64,000 nucleotides of DNA from Candidatus Nitrosopelagicus sp. (GCA_022450565.1 JAKUOP010000007.1:48693-112692), one strand, 5' to 3'; positions 18,554-27,713 are shown, counted from the first letter of the stretch. A program made the numbers and translations. The notes: generated from the sequence alone by a model not told the origin.

Positions 18554-19228
18554 TTACAATAGGGAATTTATTGTTTTTTCAAAGACGGAATAAGGCTGTG
18601 CGCCAACAATTTTTTCTTCGTTGCCAGTTTCAGTATTTACAATGATAAATGTTGGTGTACTGTTTGCACCGCCAGCTGATGCCTTCTGCCAGTTTAATTT
18701 CACCCGTTCGTCATATTTACTAGAATCAAGACACTCCCCAAATTCATCCATATTCAAATCAAGGTTAAATGCAAACGACTTTAATCTATCATAGTTTGCC
18801 CAACCAGAATTCATGTGGCCTTGATAGTCATATAATATTATATGGTAGTCCCAGTACTTGCCTTGATCATCTGCACAATATGTAGCCTCTGCAGCTAATG
18901 CTGAATCAGGGCCTAGGATAGGATAATCAATAAAAAACATGTTAGCTTTTCCTGTGTCAATAAAATTCTCAATGATTTTTGGTCTACTTTCATCGTACCA
19001 CCGCTTGCACATTTCACATTGATAGTCACCCATCTCTATAATTGTCACAGGTGCAGTTTGTGAACCCAAAAGTGGTGGGAGATGTATGGTGGATAAAACA
19101 TCAGCTTCATTTTCAGTACTTTGTGTTTGCTGTTCAACTTGTCCAATATATGATGAAAATGATGCAGCCACCCCAACTACGATTGCAATTCCAACAATAG
19201 CAACTAATGCTTTTTTCTTGTCAACCAC
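18554..19228 (-). CDS. Membrane-anchored DsbA-like thiol-disulfide oxidoreductase
   Basis: 224 residues with an N-terminal membrane anchor (ALVAIVGIAIVVGVAAS). The thioredoxin-fold DsbA/BdbD-type domain has GDYQCEMCKRWYDE (CxxC active site) and the cis-Pro segment ANSTPTFIIVN. It acts outside the membrane in disulfide formation or isomerisation. Thaumarchaeal genomes carry several such proteins, fitting their many secreted copper proteins. The start codon appears to be GTG. Confidence 0.88.
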   Translation of the reverse strand: MVDKKKALVAIVGIAIVVGVAASFSSYIGQVEQQTQSTENEADVLSTIHLPPLLGSQTAPVTIIEMGDYQCEMCKRWYDESRPKIIENFIDTGKANMFFIDYPILGPDSALAAEATYCADDQGKYWDYHIILYDYQGHMNSGWANYDRLKSFAFNLDLNMDEFGECLDSSKYDERVKLNWQKASAGGANSTPTFIIVNTETGNEEKIVGAQPYSVFEKTINSLL

Positions 19229-19282
19229 AGTTTATGACCAAAATTTTAATTAAAAAACCTATTCAAAAATTTGGGATGCATT

Positions 19283-19414
19283 CTACTTTTTCTGCCTAAA
19301 TAGACCGACTAATTTTCCAATTACAGAGTCAATTGGGCATGAATCACACGAAACACCTGAATTTTCACGCTCAATCTGTTCGTCTAGTTCTTCTTTGGTT
19401 TTTTTATCTTCCAT
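19283..19414 (-). CDS. Small 43-residue protein with CDSC motif
   Basis: Not in the ORF track. It reads MEDKKTKEELDEQIERENSG, then VSCDSCPIDSVIGKLVGLFR and QKK. The acidic helical start, CxxC pair and amphipathic basic end resemble a small metal- or membrane-associated protein. It lies between the DsbA-like gene and the helicase promoter. Function is unknown. Confidence 0.55.
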   Translation of the reverse strand: MEDKKTKEELDEQIERENSGVSCDSCPIDSVIGKLVGLFRQKK

Positions 19415-19550
19415 AACAACTAATCATAAATCTACATTATAAACAATCTCAAATTTAGGATTTAACAAATTTACCAAAACCGTCATGATGTTTGAAGCAT
19501 TGGTTTATTAGACGTAGAAAAAGCGATAAAAACAGAAATAATGGTGGATT

Positions 19551-19577
19551 AAGCAAATGCTTTCTCTGTCATTGCTT
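19551..19577 (+). promoter_or_regulatory. Hairpin in the 5-prime leader of the DEAD-box helicase
   Basis: AAGCAAATG and CATTGCTT pair with one bulged A around a 10-nt loop. The structure ends 13 nt before the helicase ATG at 19591. It would be in an untranslated leader if the upstream frame is not used. RNA-helicase genes are often autoregulated or cold-responsive through leader structure; applying that here is inference. Confidence 0.4.
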
Positions 19578-19590
19578 TAAAGATAGAGAA

Positions 19591-20925
19591 ATGAATGCAT
19601 TTGATGAAATAAAAGTAAAAGAAACCATACTGAAAGGAATTCAGGAATTAGGATTTGTTACACCATTTCCTATACAAGCACAAACAATACCATTACTACT
19701 AGATGGTAATGACGTTATAGGTCAAGCACATACTGGAACTGGCAAAACTGCATCGTTTGGAATTCCACTATTAGAGCACATTTCCAATAACGGTGGAATA
19801 CAGGGTTTGATCTTGGCACCAACCAGAGAACTTGCGATGCAAATTACCACTGAGATAAAAAAGGTTGGAAAATTTACAGGAACTAAGGTTGCAACTGTTT
19901 ATGGTGGACAGGGAATGGGTATACAATTAGATGCGTTAAGAAATAAACCAGAGATTGTTGTTGCAACCCCGGGAAGATTAATTGATCATATAAACAGAGG
20001 TACAATTAAGATTGATAATGTAAAGTACATGGTCCTTGATGAAGCAGATGTTATGTTAGATATGGGATTTATAGATGACATTGAATTTGTTTTAGAAAGA
20101 GTACCTGAAAATAGAATAACTTCTTTATGGTCTGCAACAATGCCAGCAGAAATTTTAAGACTGGCTGATAAATATTTGAATGAGCCAAAAAGAGTTCTGA
20201 TAGATGCTGATGATCTAAGCGGAGAAGGAATAAACCAATCATTTCTAGTCATTAGAGACCGAGAGAAACAGAAGTATCTCACCAGTTTTATCAAGGATAA
20301 TAGAAAGGGTCAAACAATTGTTTTTTGTTCCACAAAAATTCGTACCAGAAATGTGTCAAGAGATCTACAGAAAGCTAAGTTCAACGTAGTTGCCATAGAA
20401 GGTGATATGTCTCAAAGTAGGAGAGAACATTCGATGTCAAAGTTTAGAAGAACTAAAGCAGATGTGCTAGTAGCAACAGATGTAGCCGCACGTGGTATTG
20501 ATGTTCCCAAAGTGGGTCTGGTAGTCAATTATGATGTCCCAAACCAAGACATGGTTTATTTTCATAGAATTGGTCGAACCGCAAGAGCAGGTGCAAAGGG
20601 TAATGCAATTACACTTGTGTCATATTCCTCAGTTGGAGACTGGAATATAATTAAAAAACAAATTAAATCTGAAATGACTGACTTGAATCAAAAACTAGGA
20701 ATTGAAATCAATATTCCAGACCCATTAAAAAGACAAGTAGGTAGAAGAATGACACCACAAATACGTTCTAGTTACGGAAGGAGAGATGGTAAGTTTAGAA
20801 GTTATGGTTCAGGTGGTAGAAGAACTGGTGGACATAGAAGGGATGGACCTGCAAGAGACCAATATAAGAAGAAGAAGTTTGCTCGTTCGTCATATAGTAG
20901 AAATTCAAGTCGTAAAAGATGGTAA
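19591..20925 (+). CDS. DEAD-box ATP-dependent RNA helicase
   Basis: 444 residues from ATG 19591. The track start at 19492 adds 33 residues unlike any DEAD-box N-terminus, whereas NAFDEIKVKETILKGIQELG is the expected opening. All motifs are present: AHTGTGKT (I), PTRELA (Ia), TPGRL (Ib), DEAD (II), SAT (III), ARGIDV (V) and HRIGRTARAG (VI). The C-terminus is an Arg/Gly/Lys-rich RNA-binding tail (SYGSGGRRTGGHRRDG). It probably unwinds RNA in ribosome assembly or cold adaptation. Confidence 0.94.
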   Translation: MNAFDEIKVKETILKGIQELGFVTPFPIQAQTIPLLLDGNDVIGQAHTGTGKTASFGIPLLEHISNNGGIQGLILAPTRELAMQITTEIKKVGKFTGTKVATVYGGQGMGIQLDALRNKPEIVVATPGRLIDHINRGTIKIDNVKYMVLDEADVMLDMGFIDDIEFVLERVPENRITSLWSATMPAEILRLADKYLNEPKRVLIDADDLSGEGINQSFLVIRDREKQKYLTSFIKDNRKGQTIVFCSTKIRTRNVSRDLQKAKFNVVAIEGDMSQSRREHSMSKFRRTKADVLVATDVAARGIDVPKVGLVVNYDVPNQDMVYFHRIGRTARAGAKGNAITLVSYSSVGDWNIIKKQIKSEMTDLNQKLGIEINIPDPLKRQVGRRMTPQIRSSYGRRDGKFRSYGSGGRRTGGHRRDGPARDQYKKKKFARSSYSRNSSRKRW

Positions 20926-20926
20926 T

Positions 20927-20950
20927 CAAGACGATTTTGAAAAAACAGTT
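20927..20950 (+). repeat. 24-bp direct repeat, upstream copy
   Basis: The 24 bases beginning CAAGACGATTTTG and ending AACAGTT, just after the helicase stop, are identical to 21130-21153 inside the following RAM-domain gene. A chance match of this length is very unlikely, so this looks like a duplicated gene fragment. Confidence 0.85.
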
Positions 20951-20985
20951 AAAGAATAGTATTGTTATAGAAAACTAAGAAGAAA

Positions 20986-21222
20986 ATGCATGTTGGATTT
21001 GTACTATTGAACTGTGATTTAGGTGCAGAAGAATACATTCTGGACGAATTAAAGCAAGTATCCCAAGTAAAGAATGCATATGTAACATTTGGTGCATATG
21101 ATATTATTGCTGAAATTCATGGGGAGTCGCAAGACGATTTTGAAAAAACAGTTTCAATGAAAATTAGACGTCTGTCACGAATAGTCAGTACCATGACATT
21201 AAATGTTGTAAAATCAGGATAA
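20986..21222 (+). CDS. Stand-alone RAM (Lrp/AsnC C-terminal) domain protein
   Basis: 78 residues forming one alpha-beta RAM domain: HVGFVLLNCDLGAEEYILDE, then VTFGAYDIIAEIHGES and a C-terminal strand region. It has no DNA-binding HTH, so it probably binds a small ligand or modulates partner Lrp proteins by oligomerising. A 24-bp piece of its coding sequence is repeated upstream. Confidence 0.85.
   Translation: MHVGFVLLNCDLGAEEYILDELKQVSQVKNAYVTFGAYDIIAEIHGESQDDFEKTVSMKIRRLSRIVSTMTLNVVKSG
21130..21153 (+). repeat. 24-bp direct repeat, copy inside the RAM gene
   Basis: Identical to 20927-20950. Here it encodes the QDDFEKTV part of the RAM domain, so this is the likely parental copy and the upstream one a fragment. 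Confidence 0.85.
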
Positions 21223-21243
21223 ATTTGTAAATCAAAGTGAAAT

Positions 21244-21537
21244 ATGATGCAGGAAAAAGTAGAATATTCCGGAACAGTTTGGGCACTAAGTCATAATGAT
21301 CCAGAACCATTAGTGCAACATAGTATTAAGAAAATACAGGAATGTGGAGTTAAAAAAGAAGATATCAGAATTGTTGATGCACCTGAAAACCCTGCAGTCG
21401 GTGAAATTGTAGTTGAAATCTGGCCTCATGAATTAGTGATAGCCAGGATTAGAACTGTTAGAGGTGAATCATTTATCAGCGGTACAGAGTTCACAGTAGA
21501 ATTAAAGTCTGATGAATCCGGTAATTACATAGATTAA
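21244..21537 (+). CDS. Small conserved-looking soluble protein, unknown function
   Basis: 97 residues I do not recognise. There is no signal peptide or membrane segment. A possible ferredoxin-like alpha-beta pattern is seen (TVWALSHNDPEPLVQHSIKK, then GEIVVEIWPHELVIARIRTV). It ends 1 bp before the next gene, so the two are probably co-transcribed with the RAM gene. Confidence 0.6.
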   Translation: MMQEKVEYSGTVWALSHNDPEPLVQHSIKKIQECGVKKEDIRIVDAPENPAVGEIVVEIWPHELVIARIRTVRGESFISGTEFTVELKSDESGNYID

Positions 21538-21538
21538 G

Positions 21539-22045
21539 TTGGTACGAAAACCCAAGAAAAATAAGGGAATAGGAAGGCTTGCAACTCTTGGCATTTTAGC
21601 TATTCTAATTGGTATTGCAATCTATTATTTTTATTCAGCAGATCAAGGACAGATGAGAGGATTGCAATTTGGTAATGAATTACAGGCAATTCAAGAAGAA
21701 TTAAAGGCAGAACAGGCAGAATACTATTCCAACGTTTCAATGTGGCAAGAAGATAGTATATCAACAGAAGAGATGTTACAAATTTCAGATCTTCATCTAG
21801 TAAGAATGGATAATATCATTTCAAAATATGCAGACCTTCAGATTCCTGATACATTCTCAGGTGCTGTAAAACTGTTCAAACTATCCACAGAGTCACAATT
21901 AGAGAGTGACATACATCTTATCAATTGGATTGAAACTGGGAATGAAAGTGAAAAAATTAGATCTGATGAGTTACTTCAGCAATCTTTTGAATACGAACTA
22001 GCAGGATTAACGTCGTATAATGATGCAAAGAAAGGAAATCCATAA
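21539..22045 (+). CDS. Membrane-anchored helical protein, unknown function
   Basis: 168 residues from a TTG start directly after the previous stop. A basic N-terminus (RKPKKNKGIGR) precedes one transmembrane helix (LATLGILAILIGIAIYYFY). The outer part is Glu/Gln-rich and helical (LQAIQEELKAEQAEYYS). It is probably extracytoplasmic and coiled. Function is unknown. Confidence 0.6.
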   Translation: MVRKPKKNKGIGRLATLGILAILIGIAIYYFYSADQGQMRGLQFGNELQAIQEELKAEQAEYYSNVSMWQEDSISTEEMLQISDLHLVRMDNIISKYADLQIPDTFSGAVKLFKLSTESQLESDIHLINWIETGNESEKIRSDELLQQSFEYELAGLTSYNDAKKGNP

Positions 22046-22075
22046 AATCTTTAAACATACAGAATTAGGTAATTT

Positions 22076-22855
22076 ATGAAAAAATTATTTTTTCTGATAC
22101 CGCTGCTACTGATTGGCCAAGTGGCATATGGTGATGTAATCATACAAAATGATCAAAAGTATGTTGACACTGATGGGTTACTACATATCGTAGGTGAAAT
22201 TGAGAATAAAACAATAACACCGCTAAATCAAATTAAAATTTCAGCGATACTGATAGATGAGAATGGAAATAACGTTGAAAGTGTTGTAGGGGAAACTGTC
22301 TCAAACGTTGTAATGCCAGAGACGAAAGGTGCGTTTGACATTCTAATTAAAAATGTAAAGAGTGAAAATATCAGTGATTATAAACTGAATCTTGATTACA
22401 ATCTGACGGAACCAAAGAATCAAGTAATTGAGATTTCAGATACTATACTTGCTAAAGATAAACATAACAATACAGTGATTACAGGAATGTTAGAAAACAA
22501 GGGAGACATTACAGCAAATATGATTAGGGTTATTGCAACGCTTTATGACCGTGATGGTAATGTCCTAACAGTTTCTGAGTCATATACAAAACCCGACTTT
22601 TTGCGTGCAGGTGATAATAGTAATTTTATAATTCCATTCCATGAAAAAACTCAATCTATTCAAGCAGTTGACTATAGTATTACTGCAGAATCAGACGAGT
22701 ATGTCACAGTTCCTGAGTTTCCATTAGGCACAGGATTACTCTTAATTGTGTCAGTTACATCATATATTTTGTTTTCAAAAAATCCAGAAAAAGTCACTAA
22801 TATTATTTCAAGTATGAGTAATTCAAAGAAATTATTTATGAAAAGACCGGGTTAA
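22076..22855 (+). CDS. Secreted FxLYD-like protein with PEF-type C-terminal sorting signal
   Basis: 259 residues. The signal peptide is LFFLIPLLLIGQVAYG. Two related beta-sandwich halves follow, each with a GE-x-ENKT/GMLENKG start and IL-x-D-x-NGN / LYDRDGN motifs (FxLYD-like repeats). The C-terminus shows VPEFPLGTGLLLIVSVTSYI followed by basic residues, resembling the PEF(G)-CTERM archaeosortase signal of thaumarchaea. It is predicted to be surface-anchored after processing. Confidence 0.72.
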   Translation: MKKLFFLIPLLLIGQVAYGDVIIQNDQKYVDTDGLLHIVGEIENKTITPLNQIKISAILIDENGNNVESVVGETVSNVVMPETKGAFDILIKNVKSENISDYKLNLDYNLTEPKNQVIEISDTILAKDKHNNTVITGMLENKGDITANMIRVIATLYDRDGNVLTVSESYTKPDFLRAGDNSNFIIPFHEKTQSIQAVDYSITAESDEYVTVPEFPLGTGLLLIVSVTSYILFSKNPEKVTNIISSMSNSKKLFMKRPG

Positions 22856-22884
22856 CTATTATAGAAAGATGATATCTATTACAT

Positions 22885-23169
22885 ATGACAATCTCTGACA
22901 ATAATAGAAAATTTTTGGAGGATCTAATAGAATATTATATTAACGAATCAAGCTCCTATATGCAAATTGCTGAAGAATATACTGGTATAACTGACTCAAA
23001 AACTGATACTGCATTTGGAATAATTGTTGGTATAGTTTATTCAAGCTTTTTACAGACTTATTCAAACCAAGGAATATCTGTAGAACTTGATGACATGAAG
23101 GAATTCTATGAGTTGATTAAAGATAATGCCAGTAAAATCAAGGAATCTTTCAAACAAGATGATGCATAA
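22885..23169 (+). CDS. Small helical acidic protein, unknown function
   Basis: 94 residues, all-helical in appearance (NRKFLEDLIEYYINESSSYM) with no Cys or membrane segment. I do not recognise it. It follows the secreted protein by 29 bp and precedes another small gene on the same strand. Confidence 0.55.
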   Translation: MTISDNNRKFLEDLIEYYINESSSYMQIAEEYTGITDSKTDTAFGIIVGIVYSSFLQTYSNQGISVELDDMKEFYELIKDNASKIKESFKQDDA

Positions 23170-23199
23170 AGATAAATTTCAATGAAATCTTGAGTGTTT

Positions 23200-23520
23200 A
23201 TGTCAGAAGTAATTGCCTACAAGATTACACAGATAGTTGATAATGGTAATGTTATACAAATGACACTTGTTGAGGATGTTCAGACTGAACCATTATCCCA
23301 AAAACAACTAATCATGGAAAACGTATCAAAAAAACTGGATGCCGACACAAAGCAACAGGTAATGCCATTACTAGAGGCAATACTTCAAGCACAGCCAACA
23401 ATCAAACTAAAAAGCTATGCACAAACATCTGTTGCAATTACTTTGCCAAAAAATAGATATCAACAGATGGGTCGACCACAAGTTGGACAAAAATTACAGG
23501 TTGATCTTAAGGTTATCTAG
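23200..23520 (+). CDS. Small conserved-looking protein, unknown function
   Basis: 106 residues from the ATG at 23200; the track uses a GTG two codons earlier. The opening [20 protein letters not shown] and the ending [12 protein letters not shown] suggest beta structure around a helical middle. Its stop overlaps the stop of the convergent DUF255 gene by 4 bp. Confidence 0.55.
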   Translation: MSEVIAYKITQIVDNGNVIQMTLVEDVQTEPLSQKQLIMENVSKKLDADTKQQVMPLLEAILQAQPTIKLKSYAQTSVAITLPKNRYQQMGRPQVGQKLQVDLKVI

Positions 23521-25544
23521 ATCTCGTTTTCAATATCTTCAAAATTTATCAATGGTAATGAGCATGTGAAGTTTTTACATACAAAAACAGATGTTTGTGA
23601 CGGTTCAAATTTTTTTCCTGAAAAGAATGAATAATCAGACAATTCTTTCAATTCTTCATCATTTTTCAATAAAACCATAATTGATTCTGGAATGAATTTT
23701 CTGTTTAATTGTGTAATTAATTCAGAGTTTTTGTCATTAAGTATGGTAATTTCCGTAGGTTTCTGCGTGTAAAGATAAAGAACATTTAGTAGATAGCCAA
23801 ACGCAAATGGGTTTTCAGCTGCTAATGGACCTTGATTTTCTAAAATTTTTGTAGAAATTTCTAAGAATTTTTTGTCCTGCAAAATATGATACAGCCTTAA
23901 CAAAACATTAGATGCGACTGAATTTCCTGATGGCATTGACAAGTCATAATTACTCTTAGGACGTATTATCAATTTTTCATGTGTGTCACTTGTAAAAAAG
24001 AAACTGTTACTTGAATCGTCCCAAAAGTGATTTACCATATAAGCAGAAAGATCATAAGCAAATGTTAGATATTTTCTTTCTCCAGTTATTTCGAATAGAT
24101 CAAGTATTCCATTTGCAAGGTAGGCATAATCATCAAGATATGCATTAAGCTTAGGAATTCCATTTTTGAATGTTCTATACAAAATATTATTTTTCTGGAA
24201 CTCGGTAAGGAAAAAATCAGAAGCGGTTTTAGCAGTGTCAAGATATGAATTATTCCCAGTTACTCTGTATCCCTTGGAAAATGCAGATATCATCAAACCA
24301 TTCCATGAAGTGATAACTTTATCATCTTTACCAGGCTGGGTTCGCTTATTTCTAACGGTCAGAAGTTTTTGTGAACACTCTTTAATTTTCTCTTTAATCT
24401 CGTCTTCAGGAATATTAAACTTGAATGCCAAGGCAGAAGTGTTGACATTATTTGCAAGTATAGTTTGCCCCTCAAAATTTCCTCCGTCGGTGACATCATA
24501 GTATATGCAGAATAATTCTGAGTCATTCCCTAAAATTTCTGTAATCTCTTTTTTCTTCCAAACAAATGTTTTGCCTTCTTCCCCATCAGTGTCAGCATCT
24601 TGTGCAGAAAAAAATGTTCCATGATTGGAAGTCATTTCACGAATTACATAATCAAGTGTTTTCTGTACAACATTAGCAAAAAATTCATCTTTGGTTATTT
24701 GATATGCTTCTGAATAAACTATTGGTAATAACGCATTGTCATACAACATCTTTTCAAAATGTGGTACAAGCCATCTGGCATCAGTTGAATAACGATGAAA
24801 ACCACCCCCAATCTGATCAAATATTCCACCTTTTGCCATTTTTTTCAGAGTCAATAATGCAAAATCCTTGAATTTTGATATTCCAGATAATTTCCAGTAT
24901 CTTAACATGAACGATAGGTTAGATGCGTTTGGAAATTTTGGTGCTTGACCAAATCCACCATACGTAACATCTGCAATTTGTAAAAGATTTACTGCTGCCT
25001 CATCAAGAATGGATTTATCTATTTTATCTGGTGTTGTTACTTGTTCTAATCTTTTCAAATTACTCATAAAATTATCAGCCGCCTTTTCAATATCAGATGG
25101 TTTTTCTTTCCATGATTGAGCTAACTGTCTACAAAGACTTCCAAATCCAGGACGACCATATGAATCCAAAACAGGAAAATATGTACCAACATAGAATGGA
25201 CGTTGATCAGGAGTCAAAAATACACTTAGTGGCCAACCGCCTTGTCCTGTTGACATTTGACATATTTTTTGATAGATGTCATCAATATCAGGTCGTTCTT
25301 CTCGGTCAACTTTGATATTTACAAAATACTCATTCATTATTTTTGCTACATCATCATTCTCAAAAGATTCATGTGCCATGACATGGCACCAATGACAAGA
25401 ACTGTAACCTACAGATAGAAAGATTGGTTTATTTTCTTGTTTTGCCTTGCTTAATGCTTCATCATTCCAAGAATACCAATCAACTGGATTGTCTTTATGT
25501 TGTAAAAGATATGGACTCGATTCATTAGCAAGGCTGTTTGACAT
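23517..25544 (-). CDS. Thioredoxin-domain protein of the YyaL/SSP411 (DUF255) family
   Basis: 675 residues, normal for the family. The N-terminal thioredoxin-like domain has [19 protein letters not shown] (CxxC) and [10 protein letters not shown]. The C-terminal (alpha/alpha)6 barrel resembles N-acylglucosamine-epimerase/glycosidase folds ([20 protein letters not shown]). The biochemical role of the family is unclear. It converges with the gene at 23200. Confidence 0.92.
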   Translation of the reverse strand: MSNSLANESSPYLLQHKDNPVDWYSWNDEALSKAKQENKPIFLSVGYSSCHWCHVMAHESFENDDVAKIMNEYFVNIKVDREERPDIDDIYQKICQMSTGQGGWPLSVFLTPDQRPFYVGTYFPVLDSYGRPGFGSLCRQLAQSWKEKPSDIEKAADNFMSNLKRLEQVTTPDKIDKSILDEAAVNLLQIADVTYGGFGQAPKFPNASNLSFMLRYWKLSGISKFKDFALLTLKKMAKGGIFDQIGGGFHRYSTDARWLVPHFEKMLYDNALLPIVYSEAYQITKDEFFANVVQKTLDYVIREMTSNHGTFFSAQDADTDGEEGKTFVWKKKEITEILGNDSELFCIYYDVTDGGNFEGQTILANNVNTSALAFKFNIPEDEIKEKIKECSQKLLTVRNKRTQPGKDDKVITSWNGLMISAFSKGYRVTGNNSYLDTAKTASDFFLTEFQKNNILYRTFKNGIPKLNAYLDDYAYLANGILDLFEITGERKYLTFAYDLSAYMVNHFWDDSSNSFFFTSDTHEKLIIRPKSNYDLSMPSGNSVASNVLLRLYHILQDKKFLEISTKILENQGPLAAENPFAFGYLLNVLYLYTQKPTEITILNDKNSELITQLNRKFIPESIMVLLKNDEELKELSDYSFFSGKKFEPSQTSVFVCKNFTCSLPLINFEDIENEI

Positions 25545-25580
25545 GACAGTTTTATGTACAATGATTATTTGTATCTACCA

Positions 25581-25808
25581 TTATTTCCAAATAGCTGAAT
25601 CATCACGCCTGTAAATCTCAATGTTAATCTCTTTTAGGAGTTTTCTCTTTGATTTGTTTGCTTTTTTTTCATGAGTATAATCTTTTTTTTCAACAAGCTC
25701 TTCCAAACGAATCAATTGCTCTAAGGTCAAATTATTGAATTTATTTTTCTGAACCTCATTTAGAAGTTTTATTCTTTCTTTATCCTCATCAGTTAACTTA
25801 TAATCCAT
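25581..25808 (-). CDS. Small charged helical protein, unknown function
   Basis: 75 residues starting MDYKLTDEDKERIKLLNEVQ. I chose the second ATG because a TTTTAATT box lies 26 bp before it, inside the longer frame. It is Lys/Glu-rich and helical, ending in a basic region (KANKSKRKLLKEI). Function is unknown. Confidence 0.5.
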   Translation of the reverse strand: MDYKLTDEDKERIKLLNEVQKNKFNNLTLEQLIRLEELVEKKDYTHEKKANKSKRKLLKEINIEIYRRDDSAIWK

Positions 25809-25882
25809 AAATGAGTAATGTGGGATCAATTTTAATTCTTATCGCTCCAAAAATTTAAGAGCGGTTATAACAGGTGTAAATC

Positions 25883-26920
25883 ATGCCTGAAAAGATGAGA
25901 GCCATGGTTCTTAATGAATTGGGATTGGTTGAATCAAAGCCACTAAAGCTTACTGAAATTGATAGGCATGAAATACAAACACCCAAGGAAGTTTTGATTA
26001 AGATTGAAGCATGTGGTGTATGTCATTCACAGCTTCATGGAATTGAAGGTGATTGGAAAGATATTGGTATTCCACCTACATTACCAACAGTTCCAGGGCA
26101 CGAGATTGTTGGAAAAATTATTGAAATTGGTGCAGAAGTAAAAAAGTTCTCAGTTGGTGACAGAGTTGGTATCACACCATTACTTGGTTCTTGTATGCAA
26201 TGTCAGTACTGTATGGATGAAAAAGAATACCTTTGCGAAAAAATGGAAGTGACAGGGGAATCACTGAAAGGTGGATACTCAGAATTTATTACTGCATCAG
26301 AAGATTTTATTACAAAAGTTCCAGACATAATGAAACCTGAATATGCCGCACCACTATTTTGTGCAGGTATTACTGCATACAAAGCAGTTAAGGCGGCAGA
26401 ACCTGAACAAAATAAAAAAATTGCCATTTTTGGAATTGGTGGAGTTGGTCATATGGCAATACAATTTGCCAAAATAAGTGGATGTGAAGTCACTGGAGTT
26501 TCAAGGAAAGAGAATCACCTTAACGTTGCAAAAAAACTTGGTGCAGATCATACACTTGTATACTCAACTAAACAAGATGAGTTTCTAGAGAATTTAGCCA
26601 ACAAACATGGACTGTTTGATGCAGCAATAGTATTTGCACCATCAGATGATGTTACGGACACTGCAATAAAATCAATCAAAAAAGGTGGATTGGTAGTAAT
26701 AGCAACAGTTGGAAATGTTCCAAGTTTTCTTGCATTTGAAGAGAAAACTATCAGGGGTACATTAATTGGTTCCAGAAAGGATATGCAGGAAGTCATTAAG
26801 ATTGCTTCAGAAAAAAAATTACATGTAGTTACTGAAACATTCCCATTAGAGCAAGCAAATGAAGTTTTAGAAATGCTAAAAACATCAAAAGTGGATGCAA
26901 GAGCAGTGCTTATTCCTTAA
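25883..26920 (+). CDS. Zinc-dependent alcohol dehydrogenase (MDR family)
   Basis: 345 residues. The catalytic zinc ligands lie in EACGVCHSQLHG and VPGHEIVG. The structural zinc loop contains CMQCQYCMDEKEYLC. The cofactor-binding site is IFGIGGVGHMAIQFAK. Substrate cannot be assigned; relatives oxidise or reduce short alcohols and aldehydes. A TATA-like AATTTAAG sits about 26 bp before the ATG. Confidence 0.92.
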   Translation: MPEKMRAMVLNELGLVESKPLKLTEIDRHEIQTPKEVLIKIEACGVCHSQLHGIEGDWKDIGIPPTLPTVPGHEIVGKIIEIGAEVKKFSVGDRVGITPLLGSCMQCQYCMDEKEYLCEKMEVTGESLKGGYSEFITASEDFITKVPDIMKPEYAAPLFCAGITAYKAVKAAEPEQNKKIAIFGIGGVGHMAIQFAKISGCEVTGVSRKENHLNVAKKLGADHTLVYSTKQDEFLENLANKHGLFDAAIVFAPSDDVTDTAIKSIKKGGLVVIATVGNVPSFLAFEEKTIRGTLIGSRKDMQEVIKIASEKKLHVVTETFPLEQANEVLEMLKTSKVDARAVLIP

Positions 26921-26945
26921 AATATAGAATTGGAATTGAAACATT

Positions 26946-27098
26946 ATGATTTGTAGAAGATGCCATCATACAGATGAGGTTCATAAAAATAGTAATTCGA
27001 CAGAATCCATGTTGAGAAGGGGCTCATGTAATATTCCAGATTGCCCATGCAGACAATTTCTAGATGCATTCGAAGAAATTGATGATGAACAGCTATAA
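26946..27098 (+). CDS. Small putative zinc-binding protein (CRRCHH)
   Basis: A 50-residue ORF missed by the track: MICRRCHHTDEVHKNSNSTE, a linker, then GSCNIPDCPCRQFLDAFEEI and an acidic end. The CxxCHH and CNIPDCPC clusters give five Cys plus His residues suited to binding one zinc. It starts 25 bp after the alcohol dehydrogenase, probably in the same transcript. Unknown function. Confidence 0.65.
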   Translation: MICRRCHHTDEVHKNSNSTESMLRRGSCNIPDCPCRQFLDAFEEIDDEQL

Positions 27099-27131
27099 AT
27101 CATTCATATTATCTATAATTAGAAAAAGAAT

Positions 27132-27371
27132 ATGAAAAAACATGCTCCTGCTGATGAAATGAAAAAAGATTTAGAAAATCTTTTATCAAGAATAAATGCA
27201 TTGGAAGTGTCTGCTCCAGATGACTACCAAAAAAGTTTGACCAAAGTTCTCCGTGCATTAACTGAGGGTCAGATACATTCTATTAATGAATTCGAGCATC
27301 TAAAAAAAGCAATTGATCTTTTAACAATGCAGTTATTTGATACACAAAACAAAATCAATCAAAAGAGTTAG
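27132..27371 (+). CDS. Small coiled-coil protein, unknown function
   Basis: 79 residues, mostly helical with heptad-like hydrophobic spacing (EMKKDLENLLSRINALEVS and INEFEHLKKAIDLLTMQL). No membrane segment. It follows the small Cys protein by 33 bp. Confidence 0.5.
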   Translation: MKKHAPADEMKKDLENLLSRINALEVSAPDDYQKSLTKVLRALTEGQIHSINEFEHLKKAIDLLTMQLFDTQNKINQKS

Positions 27372-27389
27372 TTACAATAATACTACAAA

Positions 27390-27713
27390 TTATTCAACAT
27401 TACAAACTGGTTTATACTTGGAAATTATCTTCTGAACAATTCTTTCGCGATCATCTTTTTCAGAATCCCACATTGGGTATATCGATAAGTACAGTTGATT
27501 CTCAGATCCAGCATGTTGCAGCCAACACTTGAATTTTTCATTTTTTATGAAAAAATTATTCTCAGTTACCTTCTCGCTTTGATCCGTAAAAATCATTGTA
27601 TAGCCCTCCTTTATCTTTCCAAAAAGAACGTACACAACTTCATCCATTGGTGGACCCCATTCAGAGATCTTTATTGGACCTAGAAACTCATAATGGAGTA
27701 TTTGTATAGTCAA
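27390..27713 (-). CDS. Hypothetical soluble protein
   Basis: 107 residues from a TTG start. It is beta-rich in the first half (EVVYVLFGKIKEGYTMIFTD) with a C-terminal helix and one late Cys. I do not recognise it. It is convergent with the coiled-coil gene (18 bp). Confidence 0.5.
   Translation of the reverse strand: MTIQILHYEFLGPIKISEWGPPMDEVVYVLFGKIKEGYTMIFTDQSEKVTENNFFIKNEKFKCWLQHAGSENQLYLSIYPMWDSEKDDRERIVQKIISKYKPVCNVE

Noticed and set aside
19476-19489. AAAACCGTCATGAT shared with 33160-33173, both in promoter regions
   Set aside because: A 14-bp match is expected by chance at this size and base composition; spacing to the starts differs.
19492-19590. N-terminal extension of the DEAD-box helicase
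   Set aside because: The 33 residues do not look like helicase sequence, and a hairpin precedes the expected start at 19591.
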